A DNA stretch of 64,000 bases from Triatoma infestans (Eukaryota; Arthropoda; Insecta; Hemiptera; Reduviidae). The notes beneath the pieces are model-generated. The model saw only the letters and a list, made by a program, of their open reading frames with translations, was not told the origin of the DNA and searched no databases. The stretch covers positions 1-64,000 of the forward strand of contig JAAEAF010002683.1 in assembly GCA_011037195.1 (NCBI GenBank). Reading direction: 5' to 3'. The position numbers and the translations under genes are program-made. This document shows, in pieces, positions 26,301 through 34,999 of the stretch (positions are counted from its first letter, which is position 1; each line of letters starts with the position of its first letter).

Positions 26301-29300
26301 TAGAGGAACCATTGTTTAGAAAGAATTTGTTTCATCTGCCGCCTCAACAAATTTTAAATTACTATTGTTGAGTTATAATGCAATTCTGCTTTTCTTATTA
26401 ACATCTGATCTAGCGCTTCATTACATGGTTTTTAATGTGTTCATTTACACGTTAGAAATAAATTACATAAAAATTAAATATATGGTAATAAACATATTTA
26501 CACTGTACAAGTAAAATTAAAATTCTATATACCAAAGCTAACTATACACAAAAATTACAATTTTCTTTTATACGAGTAATTCTTTTTCAATTACAATTTC
26601 AATTTTATATCGTACATAAAATAATAAAAAAAATTCATCCGGTATCTGTCATATGCCAGTTACAAAATGCGTAGAAAACGTTTTTCAACCCTCCAAAACA
26701 CTAACAAACCTATTCTGTAAATTGCACTTCCGGTTAATCAATTTTTTTCAAATAAATACTTCTAATAAAACCATTCTTACCAGAAATGAATACATTAGGG
26801 TTACAATGAATGCCTCATATCCTGTTTTAGTAGATAATGAAAATATACACATGAAAATAATTAGTAGATAATTCATTATCTACTAAAACAGAGGGAGAGG
26901 TATTCATTATATCCATTTCTAATGTATTCATTGTCTCGCTAATCATTTCACTTAACGCATCATCATTGAAATCTTTAATATACACCGACTGCATATTTTT
27001 AACTATTGAGAATACCGAGTCATATAAACTATTATTATTGATGATTATTTTTTCAGAATTTAACTTGTTGATGTAACTGGTGAATAAAGATTGTAACGAT
27101 TGCTTTGGTAGGAGAAGAGAAAAATCTTGAATCTTAAGAAAATTCCTTGTCCTTTTATAAGAGGCTGTGGAAGCAAAAACTCTATTTTATGATGCAATGT
27201 TTTTCTATAGAAGGGAATTCCTTCATTATATGATCAATAGCGAATAACATCATTAATGTTAGGATCATCATGCTTAGCAATGGCAGAGAAGGAATTATTA
27301 TCAAGGAAATTTCTGGCATCATTGTAGGGAATGTCAAAACATGTATTTTTGGTGAAAAATCAATTTCAAAAATTTAACATGCTCACAATACTTCCTAGTG
27401 TCAACAGGAAGAAAATTGGAAAAGGCTACAATAAGTGTTAAGACAAGGGTAACCCCCAAGAAAATCTGCCCACTAAGGAAGCTTATCTTCAGAATGGTTG
27501 TCAAACTTTATGTTAACGGGTGCAAAATTTATTTACGTTTTCAGATATTTATTTATTGTTAAAATGTTTTTCATTATTTAAAATTTATTGGTAAATTTTC
27601 TTTAATATATTAAAATATATTTTAGCAATTCATCCAAACCTTAAAATTAATTATTTGAAAATTGCAACGCTGAATTTTTTTCAATCACTGGGAGACTACA
27701 AATACACCTTAGGTGTTTTTAGTGAAATAATTTGTCACATTATTCATCTGTTGTGAACAACAACAAAAAATCATTGTATAAAAGTATTTCTTACCGTTGA
27801 TGAATCATTTTTCATTTCTGTAGCTGATTTAAGACAAGACCCTAGTAACTTTTAATTGTCTTTTTTATGTTACTGCATGTAACAAATGTGTATGTTCAAA
27901 AATTATTCATCCTCCACACCTTCACGACTATCTATATATTAAAGCCTTGATAAAGACAGGAAATTCTGTCGAAACGTTGGCAAAATTGAATGTTTCTTTC
28001 TTGATCGATCCTCACTCACCAAATTTCTTCATAACATAAAAAATTATTGTATTTATTAATGTTTAAAGCATTATAAAAATACATTTATTGTATTTATTAT
28101 ACAAAATTACATTTATTTTAACAAAAATATATATTTTGTATTACTTTTATATTCTATTTTTGATTCTAGTGAGAGTATTTCAAGAGAAATTCCATTACAA
28201 ACTGTATACAAGTCTGGGCTGGGGTGTCCCAGTCATAATGACTACAGCCTGGGCAGCCACTTCTGCCATTCAGATGAAGACTAAATGTTGGTGGGGTTAT
28301 AATCTTACCATTTATTTTTGGATATTAGAAGGACCAAGATTTGCTGTTATTATTGTAAGTGTATAATATACAAAATTCTATTTTACGCTGGATTTGTAAA
28401 ATTATATTTTGTGATTATTTTACTTTTATTCTTATATATTTCAGTTAAACTTCTTATTTCTTTTGAATATCATCAGAGTTCTTGTAGTGAAGTTAAGGCA
28501 AAGTCATACTAGTGAAATTGAACAGGTTAGGTAAGTAAAAAGGTGACTAATTATATATTAATGTAAAAAAAAAAAAAGACCTACTCTTGTAATTAACAAA
28601 CAGTGAAATATCTGTAGTTATAATTTACATAAAAATCTTTTTTATATAGAAAAGCAGTTCGTGCAGCCGTCGTACTTCTTCCACTTTTAGGTATAACAAA
28701 TTTAGTAAATATGCTGGAGGCACCACTGGATCGTCAGGTGTGGGAATTTGCCTTATGGTCGTACGCTACACATTTCCTTACATCTTTCCAAGGTCTCTTT
28801 GTTGCTGTACTGTACTGTTTTCTAAATGGCGAAGTGAGTATTTAAAATTTAATTATCTTGTTTTAACAAACTAAGAAGAAATAGTTATTAATTTATAATG
28901 TGCGTACCACGAGGACTAACCACTCTCTTCAAGGGTTGGTGAAAATTTTAAGTGAAGGTGTTGCAGGCACAAAATAACAAACAAACAAAATCAACTGGTA
29001 TCTATCTGTCATGTGACAGTTGGAACATGCGTTTGAAATTCTATCAATGCTTCTAATGTATATTAATATTATGTAGGTGGTAAACCGAATATTATTTATC
29101 GCCTTTAATTAAAATCAGTATTTATATATATTTAATTATTTATCTGAAATAAATGTAATATATTATATTTTTCAAACATTTAGAGAATTAAATAATATGG
29201 AGCGAGGGAATTAACTCTATGATTTATTTACTCATAATACTGAGATATTTCCTCCATATTTAATATGATACTAAATAAAGTCAATGTAATTTAATAAGAT

Positions 29301-29530
29301 ATTACTACCTTATAAAATATGTAATCTTACAAGTTTTAAATATTTTATTATATCTAAGAAAGAGTAAATGTAGATTTCTTTATTTTCAGGTTCGTAATGC
29401 ATTGAGTAAAAGTATCTATACGTACTTATCTTTGAGGCCAAGGCACTTTACACCGAGAAGAAACTCAGCATACGCCAGTGTTGGGTGTTCTAGGCCTGAG
29501 CCACAGCCTGAGTCAGTTTTGTTTATATAA
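3014..29530 (+). CDS. Pdfr: PDF neuropeptide receptor (family B GPCR), 3' part, 5 exons
   Basis: Joined exons 3014-3116, 28170-28354, 28445-28530, 28650-28833 and 29390-29530 give 232 in-frame C-terminal residues of a secretin-family (class B) G-protein-coupled receptor. In insects this receptor sits in the plasma membrane of clock neurons and couples pigment-dispersing factor to cAMP. Seen: a TM3 segment with [20 protein letters not shown], a TM4 segment with [20 protein letters not shown] and [14 protein letters not shown] around TM5, [20 protein letters not shown] in the third intracellular loop, and [18 protein letters not shown] then [20 protein letters not shown] for TM6-TM7. These match my recollection of Drosophila PDFR closely, better than calcitonin/DH31 receptors. 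All junctions are GT..AG and keep frame. N-terminal hormone-binding domain, TM1 and TM2 are outside the window. The final tail is short (47 codons) and ends PESVLFI, resembling the PESV.F near the fly C-terminus. No disabling change seen. Confidence 0.88.
3117..4289. other. Start of giant Pdfr intron, unassigned
   Basis: AT-rich sequence with no coding exon or element that I can name. The 62-codon frame at 3710-3898 has no recognisable family features. Confidence 0.4.
4290..5320 (-). pseudogene. LINE reverse transcriptase relic
   Basis: Read on the - strand this holds decayed pieces of a non-LTR reverse transcriptase: [15 protein letters not shown] near 5170-5120, then [20 protein letters not shown] near 4945-4890, which carries the ADD catalytic motif, then a tail with RNEVLAEMV and a basic RRRPRLKW stretch near 4520-4400. 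The frames are broken by stops and shifts. Clade cannot be fixed (RTE, Jockey or CR1 style). It is antisense inside the Pdfr intron. Confidence 0.6.
5321..6321. other. Pdfr intron, repeat debris
   Basis: No gene. Positions about 5450-5580 look like a diverged copy of the dispersed repeat family. A short (TA)n run lies near 5978-5997. Confidence 0.35.
6322..6618 (+). pseudogene. LINE ORF2 C-terminal fragment (damaged zinc finger)
   Basis: A 98-codon frame ends a non-LTR retrotransposon ORF2. CRLCQEEED is the first half of the usual CxxC..H..C finger, but the later His and Cys are missing ([10 protein letters not shown] where families have HLL..C..I..R). It is followed by [15 protein letters not shown] and a C-terminal helix with [13 protein letters not shown]. 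Only this 3' piece remains, with a putative 3' UTR after 6618. Confidence 0.55.
6619..8999. other. Pdfr intron, simple repeats
   Basis: No gene seen. Holds a TA run near 6769-6783, a long (TG)n, a short CA run near 7165-7178, a triplicated TTTCTCTCACATTTCTCAAC-like unit near 7600-7670 and a GA run near 8752-8766. Confidence 0.4.
6977..7006. repeat. (TG)15 microsatellite
   Basis: Fifteen uninterrupted TG dinucleotides. Confidence 0.95.
9000..9316 (-). pseudogene. Older LINE, RNase H part (3' half)
   Basis: On the - strand the frame reads [13 protein letters not shown], then [31 protein letters not shown] and ERFCGI. This is the C-terminal half of a LINE RNase H domain (SDSQAAI block and the W.PGH.G..GNE block, both decayed: GH reads VH, GNE reads RNE). 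Its N-terminal half lies about 6.3 kb away at 15610 and above, because another LINE has inserted between them. Stops and substitutions make it non-functional. Confidence 0.75.
9317..9327. repeat. Target site duplication, left
   Basis: CGGATAAGATT, identical to 15599-15609. It falls inside the SDSQAAI codons of the older LINE. Confidence 0.85.
9680..11158 (+). pseudogene. LINE ORF1 (Gag-like, CCHC knuckles), frameshifted
   Basis: Pieces in different frames: 9977-10366 (an RRM-like part, [20 protein letters not shown]...LPQYVSL), 10381-10764 and 10976-11158. The second holds [33 protein letters not shown] and [16 protein letters not shown], i.e. two good CCHC knuckles (CxxCx4Hx4C, CxxCx4Hx5C) and one whose last Cys is displaced or lost. 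A shift near 10362-10380 separates RRM-like part and knuckles. The C-terminal piece is Gln/Ser/Thr rich. Such proteins coat LINE RNA. The exact start codon is unclear. Confidence 0.72.
11677..15456 (+). pseudogene. LINE ORF2 (endonuclease, RT, RNase H), broken
   Basis: Likely start ATG 11677 (MFNLLQIN). Endonuclease: ISETWLH near 11775, a stop inside [13 protein letters not shown] near 11841, [10 protein letters not shown] near 12062. RT: GHDG near 13072, [14 protein letters not shown] near 13349, then 13442-14071 with [18 protein letters not shown] and the catalytic [11 protein letters not shown]. RNase [19 protein letters not shown] near 14629, [14 protein letters not shown] near 14738, LSDSMSVLQ near 14810, then [10 protein letters not shown] in another frame near 14946, so a shift splits the last block. 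C-terminal finger [18 protein letters not shown] near 15265; stop 15456. At least five disabling changes. Confidence 0.85.
15579..15598 (+). other. LINE poly-A tail
   Basis: A run of about 20 A at the element's 3' end, directly before the right target duplication. Confidence 0.85.
15599..15609. repeat. Target site duplication, right
   Basis: CGGATAAGATT, identical to 9317-9327. Confidence 0.85.
15610..16230 (-). pseudogene. Older LINE, RT-RNase H linker and RNase H 5' half
   Basis: On the - strand 16228-15854 reads [18 protein letters not shown], then [18 protein letters not shown], the usual linker between LINE reverse transcriptase and RNase H. Further on, 15797-15610 has a decayed TDET..GPKYLG region and then [13 protein letters not shown], which runs straight into the SDSQAAI block continued at 9327 and below. 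The reading joins exactly when the inserted LINE and one copy of the target duplication are removed. RT itself is not present upstream of 16230. Confidence 0.72.
17304..17336. repeat. (AC)n microsatellite
   Basis: About 16 uninterrupted AC units. Confidence 0.95.
17708..18475 (+). repeat. Dispersed repeat family copy
   Basis: Starts ACTTTCTCTTATTCGCAG and ends near 18475 with GAATAAGAAAAAGT, a diverged form of the family terminus. Inside it carries the family's TTGGAGTCATTTTCTAGAAA-type segment. Confidence 0.5.
19085..20426 (+). pseudogene. Helitron Pif1-like helicase, degenerate
   Basis: Walker [16 protein letters not shown] starts at 19120 and is followed directly by a stop. The longest intact piece (19236-19763) has [15 protein letters not shown], Walker [20 protein letters not shown] and the [18 protein letters not shown] motif. 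Later pieces shift frame: GVPIILLRN and [11 protein letters not shown] near 20036-20120, then the C-terminal block [34 protein letters not shown] in another frame, stop at 20426. Helitron helicases unwind donor DNA during rolling-circle transposition; this one cannot be made. Confidence 0.8.
20585..20610 (+). other. Helitron 3' hairpin and CTAG end
   Basis: AGCTAAGCC and GGGTTTAGCT pair around a TGGCC loop; the last bases are CTAG. Confidence 0.75.
20611..21599. other. Pdfr intron, repeat debris
   Basis: No gene. Dispersed-repeat pieces near 20940-21060. A near-palindrome at about 21056-21113 repeats GATAGTGAGATTCGGTCT inverted around a short centre. Confidence 0.4.
21600..21930 (-). pseudogene. 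Second copy of the older LINE's RNase H region
   Basis: On the - strand [10 protein letters not shown], an FE.LG..N and a wall of decayed blocks down to about 21600 parallel the 9000-9330 fragment at DNA level. Also shared are the GGTCGACA-type and GAGCTCAGTGCTT-type words. It is heavily mutated and only the 3' part of the domain is visible. Confidence 0.5.
21931..23599. other. Pdfr intron, duplicated non-coding block
   Basis: No gene. A poly-T run at 22080-22090 precedes a GC-richer stretch (to about 22200) that may be the 3' end of an antisense retroelement. Two related blocks, about 22440-22560 and 22745-22895, share GGGTTGCATAACA.TTTTAT and GATTGTCTCTT. Confidence 0.4.
23877..24066. repeat. 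Penelope terminal repeat, copy 1
   Basis: Starts CACACTTGTTAGTTTGTTGG and ends TAAATTTTAATAG. About 85-90 percent like 25060-25229 by eye, but with a longer (TG)n inside (23935-23960). Confidence 0.75.
24770..25060 (-). pseudogene. Penelope-like GIY-YIG endonuclease fragment
   Basis: On the - strand the frame reads [20 protein letters not shown], then [11 protein letters not shown] and [14 protein letters not shown]. This is the C-terminal GIY-YIG domain of Penelope-like elements: the paired-Cys entry CPxC, the TYxGQTGR core and the downstream KEH...NH. In active elements it nicks DNA at the insertion site. The upstream RT is not joined here, and the frame is closed by a stop in RV*QKW. Confidence 0.75.
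25060..25229. repeat. Penelope terminal repeat, copy 2
   Basis: Direct repeat of 23877-24066, with the (TG)n reduced to a few units. Confidence 0.75.
25230..25560 (+). pseudogene. Penelope-like RT C-terminal fragment
   Basis: The + strand gives [47 protein letters not shown], then [20 protein letters not shown] and [11 protein letters not shown]. This is the linker between Penelope RT and its GIY-YIG domain, where the AYRTNN word is a family hallmark. The DNA around 25418-25468 repeats in inverse at about 25005-25055. Confidence 0.7.
25560..25685 (+). repeat. Penelope end sequence (inverse of 23640-23870)
   Basis: Reverse-complements the region before terminal repeat copy 1. Includes CTGACGA at 25609 and GAAAC at 25628. 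Related sequence recurs near 39838-39905. Confidence 0.6.
25704..25925 (-). pseudogene. LINE ORF2 endonuclease-RT linker
   Basis: 73 codons ending at a stop. [18 protein letters not shown] and [19 protein letters not shown] match the linker motif (W..F...L...TP....W..IK) between endonuclease and RT. Part of the antisense LINE. Confidence 0.6.
26783..26935. repeat. Inverted repeat (fold-back) of LINE ORF1 sequence
   Basis: Arms of roughly 65 bp centred at about 26872; the inner arms TTTTAGTAGATAATGA and TCATTATCTACTAAAA match exactly. Both arms carry the TAATGTATTCATT word near the outside. Confidence 0.75.
27331..28169. other. End of the giant Pdfr intron
   Basis: No gene. A dispersed-repeat end lies near 27340-27440. 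At 27949-27985 a GACAG/CTGTC stem followed by GAAACGTTGGC resembles other Penelope-type termini. Confidence 0.4.
28170..28354 (+). CDS. Pdfr: Pdfr exon (TM4-TM5)
   Basis: Acceptor GATTCTAG and donor GTAAGT. 185 nt, entering in phase 1 and ending in phase 0. Encodes [18 protein letters not shown]4, an extracellular loop with a conserved Cys and WGYNLT, and the start of TM5 ([11 protein letters not shown]). Confidence 0.9.
28445..28530 (+). CDS. Pdfr: Pdfr exon (TM5 end, intracellular loop 3)
   Basis: Acceptor TTTCAG and donor GTAAGT. 86 nt, ending in phase 2. Encodes [19 protein letters not shown], the G-protein-contacting third loop. An Arg codon is split across the next intron. Confidence 0.9.
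28650..28833 (+). CDS. Pdfr: Pdfr exon (TM6-TM7)
   Basis: Acceptor TATATAG and donor GAA|GTGAGT. 184 nt, ending in phase 0. Encodes [18 protein letters not shown] (TM6) and [20 protein letters not shown] (TM7 and start of helix 8), the strongest class B signature in the window. Confidence 0.9.
28834..29389. other. Pdfr last intron
   Basis: AT-rich, no coding sequence seen. Confidence 0.6.
29390..29530 (+). CDS. Pdfr: Pdfr last exon, cytoplasmic tail and stop
   Basis: Acceptor TATTTTCAG. 141 nt including TAA. Encodes [15 protein letters not shown] and a Ser/Arg-rich tail. This tail is much shorter than that of the fly receptor. I saw no AATAAA in the first ~1.5 kb after the stop, so the 3' UTR end is unresolved. 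Confidence 0.8.
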   Translation, partial: VRNALSKSIYTYLSLRPRHFTPRRNSAYASVGCSRPEPQPESVLFI

Positions 29531-29984
29531 AGCTAATCAAGTTAGCATGCCTAACCTTATTCTTAATGGTAACACTCACAACGTGGTTCATCATTAAATT
29601 ACTGTTTTTTGATTTCCTGTTTTATGTATTTATATTTGCTTTCACGTTCACGGGAAAAACATGTTTTGGATTTCCAAAATTAGAAAAAAAAAATATTTTT
29701 TTTAGCGAGGATCTCTTTCCAAAAACGAAATATTGTAGGGAAGCTCAATGACCTACCACTATCGACCTAGCACAGGGTTTCGCTCAAAATCCGTTAACTG
29801 AAAGTGTCGGCTTTACTGAAAGTTTTTTTTGTGATTTTTTTGAAAACGGCTTAATGATTTTCTTCAAACATACACCACCTAATCACGCATACCTAGTTTT
29901 AATAATTTAACAGGAAATATTAATAGAGCAGGAAATTTCAGAAGATTAATTGCCAAGTAATTCAAATAATTTGTTTTATTTAGA
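29531..29984. other. Sequence after Pdfr stop, probably 3' UTR in part
   Basis: No gene recognised. ATTAAA occurs near 29592 but is a weak signal. Confidence 0.35.
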
Positions 29985-30490
29985 CAAAGATAAGATCACT
30001 AAGTGGAAAAACAGAGGCCTCCAAAAATGTCAGAATGCGGGTTGAAAATCTTGAGTCTCATTTGCCCGGTTGCAAGGCTTGTGTGAAAACTTTGAAAACG
30101 CGTTAGAAGTATGGCATTATTCTTTTAATGAAGAAATGCTAAATATTATTAGGCGGTGTACGAATCAACCGATAGAAGATGTTAAGGAACACAATTTCAG
30201 AGAAAGAGACGTAAAATGCACTATGTCACAGAAATCTTAGCTACTATTGGGTCGCTCTACTTTGCAGGTGTTTTGAAAGCTAATCGGTTAAACACAGAAG
30301 ATATGTGAGCACTGGGATTGATCCGTTTCGACTGACAATGTCCATCAAAAGATTTTAATTTCTTGGGAGGCATTTTTCAACTGACGATGCAGCCATTTGC
30401 CTTCGACATAAAAGTATTACTAAATTGGATCCTATTAGAGAAATGTTTGATATGTTCATCAGCAATTGCCAAATATTTGCTTTGTTTGTT
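29985..30490 (+). pseudogene. piggyBac-type transposase, N-terminal relic
   Basis: Pieces in shifting frames follow the order of the piggyBac (DDE_Tnp_1_7) N-terminal region: NVRMRVENLESHLPGCKACV, then EVWHYSFNEEMLNIIRRCTN, LLYFAGVLKANRLNTED (across a shift), MSIKRF-like MSI.RF, and KLDPIREMFDMFISNC. It stops before the first catalytic Asp region. Several stops are present. It may be a transposon relic or a decayed domesticated copy; no terminal repeats were found. Confidence 0.65.
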
Positions 30491-31199
30491 ATAATAATAA
30501 TGATAATTAAAAACTATACTGATATTTTAACATAAACAATTATTTTGATGATTTCATTTAATACTAAATTTTTTATTGTTTTTTCAATGTTTTTTTATAT
30601 CATGCAATTGTTTTTAAGTAAGTTAAAGAGAATTTAAAGTTTTGTAATACATTAATGTTAAGAAAAAACAAAACAAACTTATATTTCTAAGCGCGGATCA
30701 TGAGTCCGCAGCGACCCATAATGTTTGTTATAAAATCAGGCGCGCCTCCTGCAGTGTTAAATTTGGCATATAACTCCCATTTCTTCTATTTGAATGGTTT
30801 TTCTAGAAAAATTTATTTCAACGATGTTCTAGATTCCTGTAGAACGTTAGTTTTCCTCTACAGTCCACAGTTCGATTCTATTACCTGGTTCATAAAACAT
30901 TTAGTAAAAAATTTCCGTTAACAGAAGTGTGAGGAAGAGAAAGGTGAAATATAAACCTATTAATGTTTGAGTTAAAAATTCAAACACTCGAAGATGGACA
31001 AACATGCGGAACAGATGACTGGTTGTATATAATGGCGACCAGACGTGAGATGGTACAAAAAAGTAAACCAAATTAATTAATAAAATAAAATTTATTCATT
31101 CATTAATGAAGTGAGATGCTGAGACTCTAGAAGCTGAAAGACTAAAACGCTGCAACTGAAGATTCGTGTGAAGTGTATATGTATTTATTTGTATGCAGA

Positions 31200-31946
31200 A
31201 AAAATCTGATGTGAACACTCATACTCTTTACTCTAATTAATACAATTTAATCTAGAAATATCCTTTAAAACTGCAACTTTACAATGTTTAGTTGGGCTGG
31301 GCACAAAAATGCTGGGGATATTAATTGTCTACCTTACTGACAGTATGTCAAAACTTCGAAAGCTATTGCAAATTTAACAATTCAAACATCCAGTACCTCT
31401 CTAAAATCAATTTTTTTAGTAATAAAATAGTTTCTATTTTATCCAGAACCATTCCAAGTTAATAAAAATCGTTGTAACCGTTATCGAGAAAAATTTCAAA
31501 ATACTCAGAAAACTAGTCTTCCGGTAAACCCATTTTCTTGAAATTCGGAATTCTATCCATGCTTCCAATGGGTATTAATATTATGAAGGTGGTAAAACCA
31601 CATATTACACAGAAGTGATAGTTTAGAGGAAATCATAACGCTACGAAAATCACAAAAAACTGAAACAACATTAACACTATAGTCACACTTTCGGTTGATG
31701 AATTTTTTACGAAATCTTCGGGTCTGAGTGGTGTTAGTGCCTAAACGGAATATCAAGTTCGAACTTCCTGCTACTTTCTGTGTTGGAGATATTCTGTTTA
31801 AAACACATCATACATACAGACCATTCGCTAACAACATATTTTTCGTATTCTAGGGATCATGAGATATATATTTCCATTGAAAACTCAGTTTCGAAAAAAT
31901 CTCGCACATTCGCAATACTTCACTTTCTTGGAGTAAGAGAAAGTAA
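31200..31946 (+). repeat. Dispersed repeat family copy
   Basis: Starts with an AATCTGATGTGAA...CTCATACTC head, carries the CTTCCGGT..AC..ATTTTCTTGAAATT-type segment, and ends CAATACTTC...GGAGTAAGAGAAAGT at 31929-31946. Confidence 0.6.
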
Positions 31947-32639
31947 ACACAGTCTTTGGTTGAAAGTAACAACAAAGAAACCAAACAATACCAGTTGCAG
32001 TAAACCACCAAACAGCAAGCAGAAGCGATAGTGAATGTAGTATTACAGACGCGGAAATTATTAATAGCGGACAAACAGTTAACTTTTCACAGTCGCCCAA
32101 TCACGGGAAGGTTCTCTATTGAGAGACGAAAAGCAAGTGAAGTAAGAAAAGTGCGACAATTTCCCACATATCGTGGGAAATTGCGACAAGTACAAAGGGT
32201 GATAACTAAAACTCTCCTATACCGTTCTTTTAAGTGGGAAGGGATTTGGCAGGTACCGCATACCGCCAAAATAAAACCGCCCGGTCGTCTTAATAATTAC
32301 CTAATAATAATAATTTTCATACCGCATTATACCGTTAGAGGTGAACAAAAAATCTAAAGGAACAGAAGGAACCGTGCTTTCAGCAAGGGCGCCAAACTTT
32401 TTTCAATATCATTACTGTATGAACTAAACAAAAAAATGAGTTTATAACTGTAAATTTATCGCTAAATGTAGATCAGATTTGTAAACAGTGAGCAGCACTC
32501 CTTCTCAATATAACATTTATTTATTTCTTCCTTTTTTTTTTTTTTTTTTTTATTATGTAATTTATAATCTTCATAAAGATTGCTTTTAATATATCTTAAT
32601 ATTATATAGGTGGCATTGTATATTTATACTGAATTTAAT

Positions 32640-33090
32640 TTTATGGCAGTTCCCCTAGATTTTTTCAAAAGTTAATTTTCTTGAGAAAATACTTCAAATA
32701 AAAGTGTTATACTATGGCAGTATATTCATACTATTATATTTAGGTCGTAGATAATATTTAAAATTTAAATAACATCTTTGAAACCATTTTTCAGAAAAAC
32801 TGGACATACTATTCAATCAACTCGAACTTCCGGTATGTAGAATTTTCCCCGAAACTTTCTTGTCAGCTGCGATGTTATCTAAACAGCATAAAAATTTTGA
32901 GCTTCCTGCAATTTTCTTGTTTTTTAAGATATTTTGTTTACACAAACTCACATATAGACGATTCGTTAAAAAACTATTTTTTTCGTTTTCCTGAAGCCTC
33001 AATACTACATGTATTTCCAATGAAAATACAATTTCGGAAATTTGACTTGAACGCAATACTTCCTTTCTTACCATATTACGAGAAAGTAAA
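32640..33090 (+). repeat. Dispersed repeat family copy
   Basis: Has the AAGTTCG/TTCCTGC..TTTTC segment and ends CGCAATACTTCC then TTACGAGAAAGTAAA near 33073-33090. The 5' part is truncated. Confidence 0.55.
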
Positions 33091-34999
33091 TAATATTTGT
33101 AATTTGGAAGCCCAAATCATTGGAATTTCTTGGTATCTAACTTACAATAAAGAATAAAAGAATTATCTCAAATAATTTCTTGTTTCAGGACACGAGTTTG
33201 ACATCAGGATGAGCTCCTAGTGACCATTACACAAGTTTAACAATAGGCTAAGGCTGGTGAGGGTTAGTTAACGAAAGAAAAACCAACCTTAAAACACCAG
33301 CCTTAAAAAATAGACACTTGTTCCTAAGAAATGAAAGATAGTCTAGATTTTATTGTATTTTTTTGTAAAAACATGATTGGTTTGTTTTTAAATGATTTTA
33401 TTAAATAGATTTATTAAAAATGACTAGTCTAGAAAAATTATAATATATTGTTGTTAAGAGTTTTAAAAAAACAACAATGAAAACATGACCTACTTTTAAT
33501 AAAATGAATACAATGTTTTAGAAATTTGAAACTTGAGACAAATATTGTCAGTAAAAAGAAATCTATGTTATTTCTTTAATTACTACTTTTACATACCATA
33601 TCAGGTGTCTGAAATTTAAAAAAAATAGTTTCAAATAAAATTTAATATAAATAAGAATATTATATCGCGCCATCGATTTTCTTAAGTCTTTATTTCTTGG
33701 TGTGTTTCTTTTAAAAAAAACTAACTCGAGCCTCCTACCTGATTTATATGATTAAAATGAGAAAGTAATAAATAATCATTCCTTGACTGGTGGAAGAGAT
33801 AAGCCCAATTCGGAAAAACTGGATGCACCTTCGTCATGCAATAATTTGCCAGTGATAGCAGGAATGGAAAAGAACTGACTGTCTGCAAAAGCGATGAAGC
33901 TTGCCATAGTTATACTTAAAAATCCTCATAGGATTCTCTCTAAGAATTATAAGGTGGTATATATTCACTGCCACAAATTTTTCTTTGGCCCAAAAGAAGA
34001 ATAATTGCTCTTGTCTTGGTCATAGATTACCTCTTGAGATCTTCTCTAGATCGACACATAGGACTGGCATTGTCTCTTCGGATAATTGCCCGCTTTACCA
34101 AAATAGGACGTCAGAACGGCAGAAATGTCAAGGTTGGGCACTGCTTTAAAGCTAATAAATAATTATAAAATCACTTAAAATACTGTAGGCAATTCTGATG
34201 ACTCTCCTATCCTACTAACCCTTCAAACTAATCACACAAAAACTTCATAAATAGATACCAAACCAATACAAATAATCCTGGCCAAAACAATGAAACTTAC
34301 TATTACAGTATAGTATTTTAAAAACATTTCAATTATTTAGAATTTAGAATACTTTTAATAAAGTTTTAATGTAATTAAATTCCATTTATTGTAAAACTAA
34401 TTTTAAAAATTAAACATACATGTTTAAAAATGAATAAATTTCCAGTATTTTTGAAATTGTTCCATTTTAAATAAAAAATTGTTTACAAGAATAAAACTAA
34501 AATAGTCTCAGTAAATATTTATAAAATTAAAAGAATTCTTTTTATTATAAACTTCATAAAGGTGTAATCAAGATCTCCCTACTGTTTCAATACTTACTTT
34601 ACATATTCATTCTAAAAGAACAGATTGACAAATAAAAAAAAAAATCGCGTTAATACTCCACCCCATCCCCAAGTTGAAGAGAATGCCACAATTTGTTAAC
34701 CAACTTCTTTGTTCGTGAAGAAAAAAAAAATAGACAAAGAAAATAAAAATTAAACAAATTATTTAATTAGTTAAAAAAATGGAAGATTTCTAATTTATAT
34801 TTTCTTTTCAAACAGTGTTGTAAGTGAAAGTAAATTTTTGTTCGTACATATAAAACAACTTGGTCATATTCAACAAATAAACATATTAAAACAGCAGAAT
34901 TATAGAACAAGTAAAATATTAACCATCAGGGTTCAATGAAAATTTACTAGTGACAATTTAACCGCACTATTTTCACTTATTTGTTTTTTCTATTTATGG

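Larger units (their letters stand above)
25690..27330 (-). mobile_element. Antisense LINE fragment with fold-back
   Basis: Read on the - strand: an ORF1-type acidic C-terminus (27130-26890), an inverted duplication of part of it (26783-26935), an endonuclease block (around 26230-26130, SDHLPIII) and an ORF2 linker (25925-25704, [20 protein letters not shown] then [13 protein letters not shown]). The linker resembles the one upstream of RT in I/Jockey-type LINEs. The RT and 3' end are absent below 25700. Confidence 0.6.
30491..34999. other. Intergenic, dispersed repeats
   Basis: No gene recognised. Copies of the dispersed repeat family at about 31200-31946 and 32640-33090, an 11-bp perfect inverted repeat at 32157-32183, a T-rich run at about 32530-32550, and an imperfect inverted repeat around 33250-33308 (AAGGCTGGTG against CACCAGCCTT). 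Confidence 0.45.

Noticed and set aside
30700..30921. 73-codon frame starting MSPQRPIMF
   Set aside because: No family features, AT-rich, no splice or codon support.
33180..33222. Acceptor TTGTTTCAG followed by a short frame ending RMSS and a stop, as a possible extra Pdfr 3' exon
   Set aside because: Too short to support, and the 29390 exon already ends in a receptor-like C-terminus.
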